A stretch of 49,568 nt of DNA from assembly GCF_016598485.1 (NCBI RefSeq), contig NZ_JAEMUW010000034.1, positions 1 through 49,568 on the forward strand, in the 5' to 3' direction. Position 1 is the first letter of the stretch. Every line of letters begins with the position of its first letter. Made by a program: the position numbers and the translations under genes. This DNA comes from Micromonospora coerulea (GTDB lineage: Bacteria > Actinomycetota > Actinomycetes > Mycobacteriales > Micromonosporaceae). Positions 17,495 to 24,614 of the stretch are shown in pieces. The notes beneath the pieces are model-generated. The model did no database searches, was not told where the DNA came from, and saw only the letters and a program-made list of their open reading frames with translations.

Positions 17495-18607
17495 GGAACC
17501 GACGAGCTGTACCCGGCCGACCGGCTGGCCGCCGCGCAGCGCGCCACCGCCGCCGCCGGCCTGGACGCGCTGCTGCTCACCCCCGGCTCGGACCTGCGCT
17601 ACCTGACCGGGTACGACGCCCACGCGGGGGAGCGGCTGACCTGCCTGGTGCTGCCCGCCGAGGGCGAGCCGACGCTGATCGTGCCGGTGCTGGAACGCCC
17701 GGCCGCCGAGGCGTCCCCCGCATCGGCCACCGGTGTCCGGATCGTCGACCACGCCGACGGCACCGACCCGTACCCGCTGGTCCGCGCGGCGCTGCCCGGC
17801 CCGGCGGCGGCCGTCGGGCTGGCCGACCGGATGTGGGCCGAGCAGGTCCTCGCGCTGCGCGCGGCGCTGCCGGACGCGAGCCAGCGGCTCGCCGGCGAGG
17901 TGCTGCGCGAGCTGCGGATCCGCAAGTCGCCGGCCGAGGTGGCCGCCCTCGCCGAGGCGGGCGCGGCGATCGACGCGGTGCACACCCGGATGGGGGAGTG
18001 GCTGCGCGCCGGCCGGACCGAGGCCGAGGTGGCCACCGACATCGCCGCCGCGATCCGCGTCGCCGGCCACGTGACCGTCGACTTCGTCATCGTCGCCGCC
18101 GGGCCGAACGGCGCCAGCCCGCACCACGGCACCTCCGACCGGCCGATCGGCGCCGGTGAGCCGGTCGTGGTGGACATCGGCGGCACCATGCCGTCCGGCT
18201 ACCGCTCCGACTGCACCCGCACCTACGTCGCCGGCGGCCCCGCCCCGGCGGAGTTCACCGACTACTACGTGGTGCTGCACGAGGCGCAGCGCGCGGCGGT
18301 CGAGGCCGTCCACCCGGGGATCACCGCCGAGGCGGTCGACGCGGTGGCCCGGGACATCATCGCCGCGGCCGGTCACGGCGACGCGTTCCTGCACCGCACC
18401 GGCCACGGGATCGGCCTGGACGGCCACGAGGAGCCGTACGTCGTGGCCGGCAACCCCCGGCCGCTGGAGGCCGGCATGGCGTTCTCCATCGAACCCGGCA
18501 TCTACCTGGCCGGGCGGCACGGCGCCCGGATCGAGGACATCGTCGTCTGCACAACGGACGGCGTGCAACGGCTCAACACCACCCCCACGGAGCTCATCGC
18601 GCTATGA
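17492..18607 (+). CDS. M24B metallopeptidase (Xaa-Pro dipeptidase/aminopeptidase family)
   Basis: 371 residues. N-terminal creatinase-like domain (about 1-130), then the pita-bread catalytic domain. The five dinuclear metal ligands are visible: Asp in VVVDIGG, Asp in YRSDCTRTY, His in HRTGHGIGLDGHE, Glu in FSIEPGIY and Glu in GARIEDIV. It removes N-terminal residues before proline in the cytoplasm. It overlaps the acyl-CoA dehydrogenase gene by four bases (ATGA), so the two are co-translated, although they do not share an obvious pathway. Confidence 0.93.
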   Translation: MGTDELYPADRLAAAQRATAAAGLDALLLTPGSDLRYLTGYDAHAGERLTCLVLPAEGEPTLIVPVLERPAAEASPASATGVRIVDHADGTDPYPLVRAALPGPAAAVGLADRMWAEQVLALRAALPDASQRLAGEVLRELRIRKSPAEVAALAEAGAAIDAVHTRMGEWLRAGRTEAEVATDIAAAIRVAGHVTVDFVIVAAGPNGASPHHGTSDRPIGAGEPVVVDIGGTMPSGYRSDCTRTYVAGGPAPAEFTDYYVVLHEAQRAAVEAVHPGITAEAVDAVARDIIAAAGHGDAFLHRTGHGIGLDGHEEPYVVAGNPRPLEAGMAFSIEPGIYLAGRHGARIEDIVVCTTDGVQRLNTTPTELIAL

Positions 18608-19746
18608 CTGTCGACCGGATCCTCCCCACCGACGAGGCCCACGACCTGTTGGACCTCGCCACCGAGCTCGCCGACCGGGAGCTCGCGCCGAAGGCCGCCG
18701 GCTTCGAGGAGCGCGGCGAGTTCCCCCGCGAGGTGCTGCGCACCCTGGGCCGGGCGGGCCTGCTCGGCCTGCCGTATCCCGAGGAGCACGGCGGCGCCGC
18801 CCAGCCGTACGAGGTCTACCTCCAGGTGCTGGAGATCCTCGCCAGCCGCTGGCTCGCCGTCGCCGAGGCGGTCAGCGTGCACACCCTGTCCTGCTACCCG
18901 GTCGCCCAGTTCGGCACCGACGAGCAGCGCAAGCTGCTGCCCGACCTGATCGGCGGGGAACTGCTGGGTGCGTACTGCCTCTCCGAGCCGCAGGGCGGCT
19001 CCGACGCGGCGGCGCTGACCACGAAGGCCGTCCGCGACGGCGACGATTACGTGGTGTCCGGCACCAAGGCGTGGATCACGCACGCCCGGGTCGCCGACTT
19101 CTACAACATCTTCTGCCGCACCGGCGGCCCCGGCCCGAAGGGCATCTCCTGCCTGCTCGCGGATCGGAACACGCCGGGCGTCCACCCGCAGGCCGCCGAG
19201 CGGACCATGGGGTTGCACTCCTCCCCGATCGCGCAGATCGCCTTCGACGACGCCCGGGTGCCCGCCGACCGGTTGATCGGCGGCGAGGGGATGGGCTTCA
19301 CCATCGCCATGTCCGCGCTGGACTCCGGCCGGCTCGGCATCGCCGCCTGCGCGGTCGGGCTGGCCCAGGCCGCGCTCGACTACGCGGTCGGCTACGCCAA
19401 GGAGCGGCAGCAGTTCGGCCGCGCGATCATCGACTTCCAGGGGCTGGGGTTCACCCTCGCCGACGCGGCCACCCAGATCTCCGCCGCGCGGGCGCTGACC
19501 CTCGCGGCCGCGCGGCTGCGCGACGCCGGCCGGCCGTACTCCACCGAGGCGGCGAAGGCGAAGCTCTTCGCCACCGACATGGCGATGCGGGTGACCACCG
19601 ACGCGGTGCAGGTACTCGGCGGCGCCGGGTACGTCGCCGACCACCCGGTCGAGCGGTACATGCGGGAGGCGAAGGTGCTGCAGATCGTCGAGGGCACCAA
19701 TCAGATCCAGCGGCTGGTCATCTCCCGCGCGCTCGCGAAGGACTAG
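18604..19746 (+). CDS. Acyl-CoA dehydrogenase
   Basis: 380 residues, full length. N-terminal helical domain, FAD/substrate motif YCLSEPQGGSDAAAL (about 124-138), middle beta-domain, and C-terminal helices ending QIVEGTNQIQRLVISRALA, with the catalytic base Glu363 in EGTN as in short/medium-chain enzymes. It introduces an alpha-beta double bond into acyl-CoA with electrons passed to ETF. Overlaps the M24 peptidase gene. A role in the lysine pathway encoded about 3 kb away (C4-CoA intermediates) is conceivable but only by proximity. Confidence 0.92.
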   Translation: MTVDRILPTDEAHDLLDLATELADRELAPKAAGFEERGEFPREVLRTLGRAGLLGLPYPEEHGGAAQPYEVYLQVLEILASRWLAVAEAVSVHTLSCYPVAQFGTDEQRKLLPDLIGGELLGAYCLSEPQGGSDAAALTTKAVRDGDDYVVSGTKAWITHARVADFYNIFCRTGGPGPKGISCLLADRNTPGVHPQAAERTMGLHSSPIAQIAFDDARVPADRLIGGEGMGFTIAMSALDSGRLGIAACAVGLAQAALDYAVGYAKERQQFGRAIIDFQGLGFTLADAATQISAARALTLAAARLRDAGRPYSTEAAKAKLFATDMAMRVTTDAVQVLGGAGYVADHPVERYMREAKVLQIVEGTNQIQRLVISRALAKD

Positions 19747-19755
19747 CCTGTCGCG

Positions 19756-19971
19756 GTGACCTTCCCCCGGATCACCGTCGACGCCGAGGTCATGGGCGGC
19801 GCGCCCTGCGTGCGCCAGTCCCGGATCCCGGTCGCCACCCTGCTGGCCATGATGGCCGAGGGCATGTCCGTCACCGACATCCTGACCGACCTGCCGTTCC
19901 TCGACGAGGAGGACATGGCGGAGGTGCTGAACTACGCGGCGGACGCGGTGCGCGACCGCACGGCCCGCTGA
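19756..19971 (+). CDS. DUF433 protein (VapB-like antitoxin family), orphan
   Basis: 71 residues, whole domain: PRITVDAEVMGGAPCVRQSRIPV followed by LAMMAEGMSVTDILTDLPFLDEEDM, a winged-helix fold of DUF433. Relatives are often antitoxins next to a DUF5615 PIN-like toxin; no such toxin follows here, since the next gene is an Lrp regulator. The GTG is six bases after TAGCCT (19744-19749), whose TAG is also the stop codon of the dehydrogenase, so an independent leaderless transcript is likely. Confidence 0.85.
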   Translation: MTFPRITVDAEVMGGAPCVRQSRIPVATLLAMMAEGMSVTDILTDLPFLDEEDMAEVLNYAADAVRDRTAR

Positions 19972-20018
19972 GCGTCGCGCCCGGCGGGCCGGGTGCGGCG
20001 GTGCCGCAGTTTTCCAGG

Positions 20019-20034
20019 TAGGTTGCACCGCGTG
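20019..20034 (+). promoter_or_regulatory. Leaderless promoter of the Lrp/AsnC gene
   Basis: TAGGTT (20019-20024) is seven bases before the GTG at 20032. No ribosome site precedes the GTG, which supports this start over an in-frame one further upstream. Confidence 0.5.
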
Positions 20035-20538
20035 GAGGAGATCGACCGCGCCATCGTCGCCGCGCTGACCGGGGACGGTCGGCTGTCGTACACGGACCTC
20101 GCCGAGAAGGTGGGGCTGTCGGTGTCGGCTGTGCACCAGCGGGTCCGCCGGCTGGAGCAGCGCGGCGTCATCAAGGGGTACGCCGCCCGCGTCTCGTTCG
20201 AGGCGCTGGACCTGCCGCTGACCGCGTTCGTGGCGATCCGGCCGTTCGATCCGTCCCAGCCGGACGACGCGCCGGAGCGGCTGGCCCACCTGCCGGAGAT
20301 CGACTCCTGCTACTCGGTGGCGGGGGAGGACTTCTACCTGCTGCTGGTGCGGGTGGCCAGCCCGGCGGACCTGGAGCGGGTGCTCCAGGAGATTCGCACG
20401 TCGGCGAACGTCACCACCCGCACCACCGTGGTGCTCTCCACGCCGTACGAGAACCGGCCGCCGAAGATCAGTGCCGAACTCCCGGGCCGGGGTCGGTCCC
20501 GGGCGGCGGCGGAGACGGCTGGTTCCAACGCAGGATGA
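20032..20538 (+). CDS. Lrp/AsnC-family transcriptional regulator
   Basis: 168 residues. The helix-turn-helix covers about 3-50 (EEIDRAIVAALTGDGRLSYT, LAEKVGLSVSAVHQRVRRLE), followed by GVIKGYAARV and the RAM ligand-binding domain (about 65-145, PEIDSCYSVAGEDFYLLLVRV). Members sense amino acids and act as octamers wrapping DNA. The last about 20 residues (GRGRSRAAAETAGSNAG) extend past the domain and overlap the convergent phosphatase gene by 71 bases. It sits 3 kb from the lysine catabolic cluster and could regulate it, though this is inference. Confidence 0.92.
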   Translation: MEEIDRAIVAALTGDGRLSYTDLAEKVGLSVSAVHQRVRRLEQRGVIKGYAARVSFEALDLPLTAFVAIRPFDPSQPDDAPERLAHLPEIDSCYSVAGEDFYLLLVRVASPADLERVLQEIRTSANVTTRTTVVLSTPYENRPPKISAELPGRGRSRAAAETAGSNAG

Positions 20539-21079
20539 CCTGCCGCCCGTGCTCGTGGCCGAGCACGCTGACGGTGGCGGTGTCCAGCCGCAGTCGGGCG
20601 CCGGCCGACGGCGGCAGGCCGATCCAGCGGGCGCCGAGCACCCGCAGGCTGTGGCCGTGGGCGACCAGGGCGACGTTGCCCCGGTCGAGCAGGGGAGCGA
20701 CCCGGGCGAGCACCCGGTCCAGGCGTTCGCCGACCTGCGACGGTGACTCGCCGCCGGGGCAGCCGTCGGTCCAGAGGTTCCAGTCCGGACGGTCCTCCTG
20801 GATGTCCGCGGTGGTGCGTCCCTCGTACTCGCCGTAGTTCCACTCGGCCAGGTCGGGTTCGGCGGCGTCGACGTCGAGGCCGGCGAGGTGCGCGGTGCGC
20901 GTGGCCCGCTGCCGGGGGCTGGACAGCACCCGGACGAACCGCCGGCCGGCGAGCATCACGCCGAGCGCGCGGGCCTGTCGCTCGCCGTCGGGGGTGAGCG
21001 GCAGGTCGGTGTACGAGGTGTGCCGATGGCTGGCGGTCCAGGTCGTCTCGCCGTGCCGGATCAGCAGGATCTCTCCCAT
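20468..21079 (-). CDS. Histidine phosphatase (phosphoglycerate mutase-like) family protein
   Basis: 203 residues from the ATG at 21079 (MGEILLIRHGETTW, the family's normal opening); an in-frame ATG at 21106 is possible. Catalytic His in LIRHGET, plus Arg in SSPRQRA, Glu in EWNYGEYEG and the second His in VALVAHGHSLRVL complete the four-residue site. Broad cytoplasmic phosphomonoesterase; substrate unknown. Its 3' end is antisense to the Lrp gene. Confidence 0.9.
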   Translation of the reverse strand: MGEILLIRHGETTWTASHRHTSYTDLPLTPDGERQARALGVMLAGRRFVRVLSSPRQRATRTAHLAGLDVDAAEPDLAEWNYGEYEGRTTADIQEDRPDWNLWTDGCPGGESPSQVGERLDRVLARVAPLLDRGNVALVAHGHSLRVLGARWIGLPPSAGARLRLDTATVSVLGHEHGRQVILRWNQPSPPPPGTDPGPGVRH

Positions 21080-21170
21080 TGGTCCAGTTAACCAGCCGGC
21101 GCGCATCCCCGTTCACCTAGTGTCCTAGGACGCCCTACGGGTAGTGCCCGGCACCACCCAGGGAGCACCC

Positions 21171-21195
21171 GTTTCACCAACCAACAGCCGGGGAC
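21171..21195 (+). promoter_or_regulatory. Possible SigB-type stress promoter of csbD
   Basis: GTTT (21171-21174), 15-base spacer, GGGGAC (21190-21195), close to the GNTTN14-16GGGTAY consensus of actinobacterial SigB-like factors. About 57 bases before a CsbD gene, a family that in Bacillus is SigB-controlled. The last -10 base pair set is imperfect. Confidence 0.4.
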
Positions 21196-21251
21196 GCATC
21201 GACCGAGGGGCCGACCGGCCCCGGATGCCGCAGCAGCGGAGGGAGTCCTCG

Positions 21252-21437
21252 ATGAGCTTCACCGATAAGGCGAAGAACAAGGCCCAGGAGCTGAGCGGAG
21301 TAGCCAAGGAGCGGATCGGCGACGCCACCGACAACGAACGATTGCGGGCGGAGGGCGCCACCGAGCAGAGCACGGCGCGGGCCCGACGGTCCGGCGAGCA
21401 GGCCGGCCGCGACGTCAAGGACGCCTTCAACAAGTGA
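21252..21437 (+). CDS. CsbD-family stress protein
   Basis: 61 residues, charged and probably unfolded or helical. KAKNKAQELSGVAKERIGDATDN is the CsbD core. ATG with a GGAGGGAG ribosome site. Known as a general-stress marker in many bacteria with no established activity. A strong perfect palindrome follows it. Confidence 0.9.
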   Translation: MSFTDKAKNKAQELSGVAKERIGDATDNERLRAEGATEQSTARARRSGEQAGRDVKDAFNK

Positions 21438-21443
21438 TCCGTT

Positions 21444-21481
21444 CGGCAACGGGCCCCCGGGATCCCGGGGGCCCGTTGCCG
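21444..21481. terminator. Perfect 38-base palindrome after csbD
   Basis: Arms CGGCAACGGGCCCCCGGGA and the exact complement (19 bp each, with a central GATC as the practical loop), seven bases after the csbD stop. Very stable hairpin without a U-tract. Confidence 0.8.
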
Positions 21482-21575
21482 TGGTCCGGGCTTGCATCCG
21501 ATTCCGCTCCACGTCGGCGGAGCGCGGCGTCGAGGTGCGGTGAACCATGGCGACCCGGTGCCCGTGCGGCGTCGG

Positions 21576-21590
21576 TAGGGTCACGCCGTG
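21576..21590 (+). promoter_or_regulatory. Leaderless promoter of the YnfA-type gene
   Basis: TAGGGT (21576-21581), then six bases and the GTG at 21588. There is no Shine-Dalgarno sequence in front of the GTG. Confidence 0.5.
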
Positions 21591-21920
21591 ACGATCGCCC
21601 GGTCTCTGCTGCTGTTCGTGCTGGCCGCCCTGGCCGAGATCGGGGGAGCGTGGCTGGTCTGGCAGGGCTGGCGGGAGCACCGGGGGCTGTGGTGGGTCGC
21701 GGCGGGGGTGCTGGCGCTGGGGGCGTATGGGTTCGTGGCGACGTTTCAGCCCGACCCGCACTTCGGCCGGATCCTGGCCGCGTACGGGGGCGTGTTCGTG
21801 GCGGGGTCGCTGGCGTGGGGGGTGCTGGTGGACGGCTTCCGGCCGGACCGGTGGGATGTGGCGGGCGCGGTGATCTGCCTCATCGGGGTCGCGGTGATCA
21901 TGTATGCGCCGCGCGGGTGA
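21588..21920 (+). CDS. UPF0060/YnfA-family small membrane protein
   Basis: 110 residues with four predicted membrane helices. ALAEIGGAWLVWQGWREHRGLWW is the family signature with the conserved Glu in the first helix, then FQPDPHFGRILAAYGGVFV. Related to small multidrug-resistance (EmrE-fold) proteins; transported substrate unknown. Stands alone between the csbD terminator and the convergent kamA gene. Confidence 0.9.
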   Translation: MTIARSLLLFVLAALAEIGGAWLVWQGWREHRGLWWVAAGVLALGAYGFVATFQPDPHFGRILAAYGGVFVAGSLAWGVLVDGFRPDRWDVAGAVICLIGVAVIMYAPRG

Positions 21921-21998
21921 CGCTGGCTCGGGACGGGGTGGAAACGCGTCACCCCCGCCGCCGGTGGTCGGCGTCGGGGGTGACGGGTTGCCGCTGGG

Positions 21999-23405
21999 TC
22001 AGTCGTTGCGGTGGTCGGCCCACCACTGCTGGCCGGAGGCGGGCAGGGTGTCGATCGGGTCGTAGTAGGCGTAGCGCTTGTTGAGCGCCTCCAGGTCGGC
22101 CGACTCGATGGAGGTGCGGTAGTTCTTGGTCCAGTACGAGATGCCGCGTTCGCGGTCGTACTCGGTGAGCATGTGCACCCAGCGCTTGCCGACGAAGGGG
22201 ACGTCGCAGACGATCCGCGGGGTGGCGTAGCCGGGCAGGTAGCCCATGATGTCGTGCTGGAGCTGCTGGGCGTGCCAGACCGGGACCCGCCAGTGCTCGG
22301 CGTTGGGGATCATGTCGCACATGTAGAAGTAGTACGGCAGGATGCCCGCCTCGCCCTGCAGGGCGAAGCAGAGGTCGAGCAGGTCGGGGGCGGTGGCGTT
22401 GACGCCGCGCATGAGCACGCCCTGGTTGCGGACGTCGCGGACGCCGACGTCGAGGGCGGTCTGGGCGGCCTTGGCGACCAGCGGGGTGATCGACTGGGCG
22501 TGGTTGACGTGGGTGTGGATGGCCAGGTTGACGCCGCGCCGGCCGGCGGTGCGGGCGACCCGCTCGAGGCCCTCGACGACGTCGGCCTGGAGCCAGTGCT
22601 GCGGGAGGCCCATGAGGGCCTTGGTGGCGAGCCGGATGTCGCGGACGGTCTCGAGGTCCAGCAGCCGCATCAGGTACGACTCGAGGTTCTTCCAGGGGAC
22701 GTTGGCCACGTCACCGCCGGAGACGACGACGTCGCGGACGCCGGGGTGGGCCTTGAGGTAGGCGATGTGGGCGTCGTACCGGTCGACGGGCTTGAGGGTG
22801 AGCTTGAGCTTGTCGACGGCGGGGGTGGAGTTGCCGACCAGGTCCATCCGGGTGCAGTGCCCGCAGTACTGCGGGCAGGTGGAGAGCAGTTCGGCGAGGA
22901 CCTTGGTGGGGTAGCGGTGGGTGAGGCCCTCGGCGACCCACATGTCGTGCTCGTGGAGGCTGTCGCGGCTGGCGTAGGGGTGGGAGGGCCAGTCGGTGCG
23001 CCGGTCGGAGGCGACGGGGATCATGTAGCGCCGGATGGGGTCGGCGAGGAACGCCTCGGTGGTCATCGGCGCGAACGGCACCATCGTGTTGATCATTTGT
23101 GGCGGCACCAGCATGGACATGGTGGCCAGGGCCTTCTGGTCGGCCTCGAGGTCGGCGTAGAAGGTCTCGTCGACGGTGTCGCCGAGCACGGTGCGTAGCT
23201 GCTTGATGTTCTTGACGCAGTTGACCCGCTGCCACTGGGCGTTCTCCCACTGTTCGCGGGTGACGTGGCGCCAGCCGGGGAATCGGGTCCAGTCGGGTTC
23301 GACCAGGGGGCTGCGGCGGTATTCGTACGGCTGCCCGGCGGTCGGCACCGCGACCGGGGCGTGACGGGGCTGAGGAATGGTCTCAACCGGTTGGGTCTGG
23401 GTCAC
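21999..23405 (-). CDS. kamA: Lysine 2,3-aminomutase-type radical SAM enzyme
   Basis: 468 residues, GTG with a GGAGGGG site. It moves the amino group of L-lysine from C2 to C3 using PLP, SAM and a 4Fe-4S cluster. The cluster motif is CPQYCGHC (Cys177, 181, 184), followed by TRMDLVGNS instead of the TRRR seen in clostridial KamA. GGDVANVPW forms the SAM-binding GGD segment, and Lys407 in VCDVPFVGKRW aligns with the PLP-binding lysine. The position next to kdd, kamD and kamE shows the role in lysine degradation. The divergent cysteine-motif context marks a distinct actinobacterial branch; activity on lysine itself is inferred from context. Confidence 0.85.
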   Translation of the reverse strand: MTQTQPVETIPQPRHAPVAVPTAGQPYEYRRSPLVEPDWTRFPGWRHVTREQWENAQWQRVNCVKNIKQLRTVLGDTVDETFYADLEADQKALATMSMLVPPQMINTMVPFAPMTTEAFLADPIRRYMIPVASDRRTDWPSHPYASRDSLHEHDMWVAEGLTHRYPTKVLAELLSTCPQYCGHCTRMDLVGNSTPAVDKLKLTLKPVDRYDAHIAYLKAHPGVRDVVVSGGDVANVPWKNLESYLMRLLDLETVRDIRLATKALMGLPQHWLQADVVEGLERVARTAGRRGVNLAIHTHVNHAQSITPLVAKAAQTALDVGVRDVRNQGVLMRGVNATAPDLLDLCFALQGEAGILPYYFYMCDMIPNAEHWRVPVWHAQQLQHDIMGYLPGYATPRIVCDVPFVGKRWVHMLTEYDRERGISYWTKNYRTSIESADLEALNKRYAYYDPIDTLPASGQQWWADHRND

Positions 23406-23454
23406 GGCCCCTCCTGACGGGTGGTGCGGTTGATCAGCGATCCCGAAGGCTACT

Positions 23455-23496
23455 GGAAAATATCCGGTGAAGAAATTAGTCTGCCGGAAGTTTTCC
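23455..23496. promoter_or_regulatory. Twin dyads in the kamA-kdd divergent promoter
   Basis: GGAAAATATCC (23455-23465) and GGAAGTTTTCC (23486-23496), two 11-bp inverted repeats of the GGA(N5)TCC type whose centres are 31 bp apart, about three helical turns, in the AT-rich part of the 142-base divergent region. Placement on one face of the helix suggests cooperative binding by one regulator, for example an Lrp-type octamer. Confidence 0.5.
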
Positions 23497-23547
23497 CGCT
23501 ACGCGAGTCCTGACCGGGGCTTCGAGCGGCTGACGGAGGGGGTTGGC

Positions 23548-24609
23548 GTGACGTCACCGGTGGGTCTGCACCGCGTCGTGGAGCCGGCGGGAGTGCTGCC
23601 GCAGGCGGCGTGGCGGCTGGACGCCGACCCGCGGGTCGGCGCGAACGAGGTCCGCATCCGGGTGGAGCGGCTGAACCTGGACGCCGCGAGTTTCCGGCAG
23701 TTGTCGGAGAAGCACGGCGGGGACGGGGAGAAGGTCCGCGCGGAGGTGCTGGAGATCATCTCGACCCGGGGGAAGATGCAGAACCCGGTGACCGGGTCCG
23801 GTGGCATGCTGATCGGCACCGTGGAGGAGGCCGGCCGTCGCTCCCCGCTGGGGCTGAAGGCGGGCGACCGGGTGGCCACCCTGGTATCGCTGACCCTGAC
23901 CCCGCTGCGGATCCTCGACGGGCTGGCCCGCTGGGACGGGCGCAGCGAGCAGGTGCCTTGCGACGGATACGCGATGCTGTTCGCCCGGTCGATCGCCGCG
24001 GTGCTGCCGGCCGACCTGCACCCGGAGTTGTCGCTGGCGGTGCTGGACGTGTGTGGCGCGCCGGCGCTGACCGCCCGGGTGGTGGCCGAGCACGTGGCGC
24101 GCCGGCAGCGCGCGGGGGACCCGCGGCCGGTGACCGTGGCGGTGATCGGCGGCGCCGGTAAGAGCGGGTCGCTGTCGCTGGCCGCGGCGCGGCGGGCGGG
24201 CGCCGGTCGTACGGTCGGGGTGGTGCCGGTGGCGGCGGAGCGGGACGCGCTGGAGCGCGCCGGGCTGGCGTCGGTGGTCGCGTTGGCCGATGCCCGGGAC
24301 CCGGTGGCCCTGTCGACGGCGGTGACCACCGCGCTGGGTGCCCCCGTGGATGTGACGGTGGTCTGCGTGGACGTGCGGGGCTGCGAGCACGGCGCGGTGC
24401 TGGCCACCGAGGACGGCGGCACGGTGATCTTCTTCTCGATGGCGACGAGCTTCGCGGCGGCGGCGTTGGGCGCGGAGGGCCTGGCGGCGGACGTGACGAT
24501 GCTGGTGGGCAACGGGTACGTGCCGGGGCACGCGGAGCTGGCGTTGGAGCTGCTGCGCTCCGAGCCGGGGGTGCGTGGTCTCTTCGAGTCCCGGCTGGCG
24601 GCAGACTGA
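23548..24609 (+). CDS. kdd: L-erythro-3,5-diaminohexanoate dehydrogenase
   Basis: 353 residues from the GTG at 23548 with a GGAGGGGG site; the open frame extends further upstream, but those residues are not family-like. Oxidises 3,5-diaminohexanoate to 5-amino-3-oxohexanoate with NAD(P)+, third step of the pathway. Rossmann fingerprint AVIGGAGKSGSLSLAAARR (about 190-205). Opening GLHRVVEPAGVLPQAAWRLD, the NLDAASFRQL segment and the MQNPVTGSGGML loop are conserved in this family. First gene of the plus-strand operon; divergent from kamA. Confidence 0.9.
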   Translation: MTSPVGLHRVVEPAGVLPQAAWRLDADPRVGANEVRIRVERLNLDAASFRQLSEKHGGDGEKVRAEVLEIISTRGKMQNPVTGSGGMLIGTVEEAGRRSPLGLKAGDRVATLVSLTLTPLRILDGLARWDGRSEQVPCDGYAMLFARSIAAVLPADLHPELSLAVLDVCGAPALTARVVAEHVARRQRAGDPRPVTVAVIGGAGKSGSLSLAAARRAGAGRTVGVVPVAAERDALERAGLASVVALADARDPVALSTAVTTALGAPVDVTVVCVDVRGCEHGAVLATEDGGTVIFFSMATSFAAAALGAEGLAADVTMLVGNGYVPGHAELALELLRSEPGVRGLFESRLAAD

Positions 24610-24614
24610 GAGCC

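Noticed and set aside
18604..19746. Acyl-CoA dehydrogenase as a part of the lysine pathway
   Set aside because: It is co-transcribed with an M24 peptidase and 2.3 kb from kamA across several promoters and terminators, so evidence is only proximity.
23406..23547. Cobalamin riboswitch before the kam operon
   Set aside because: The region is only 142 bases, shared by two divergent genes, with no B12-box-like sequence or the needed helices.
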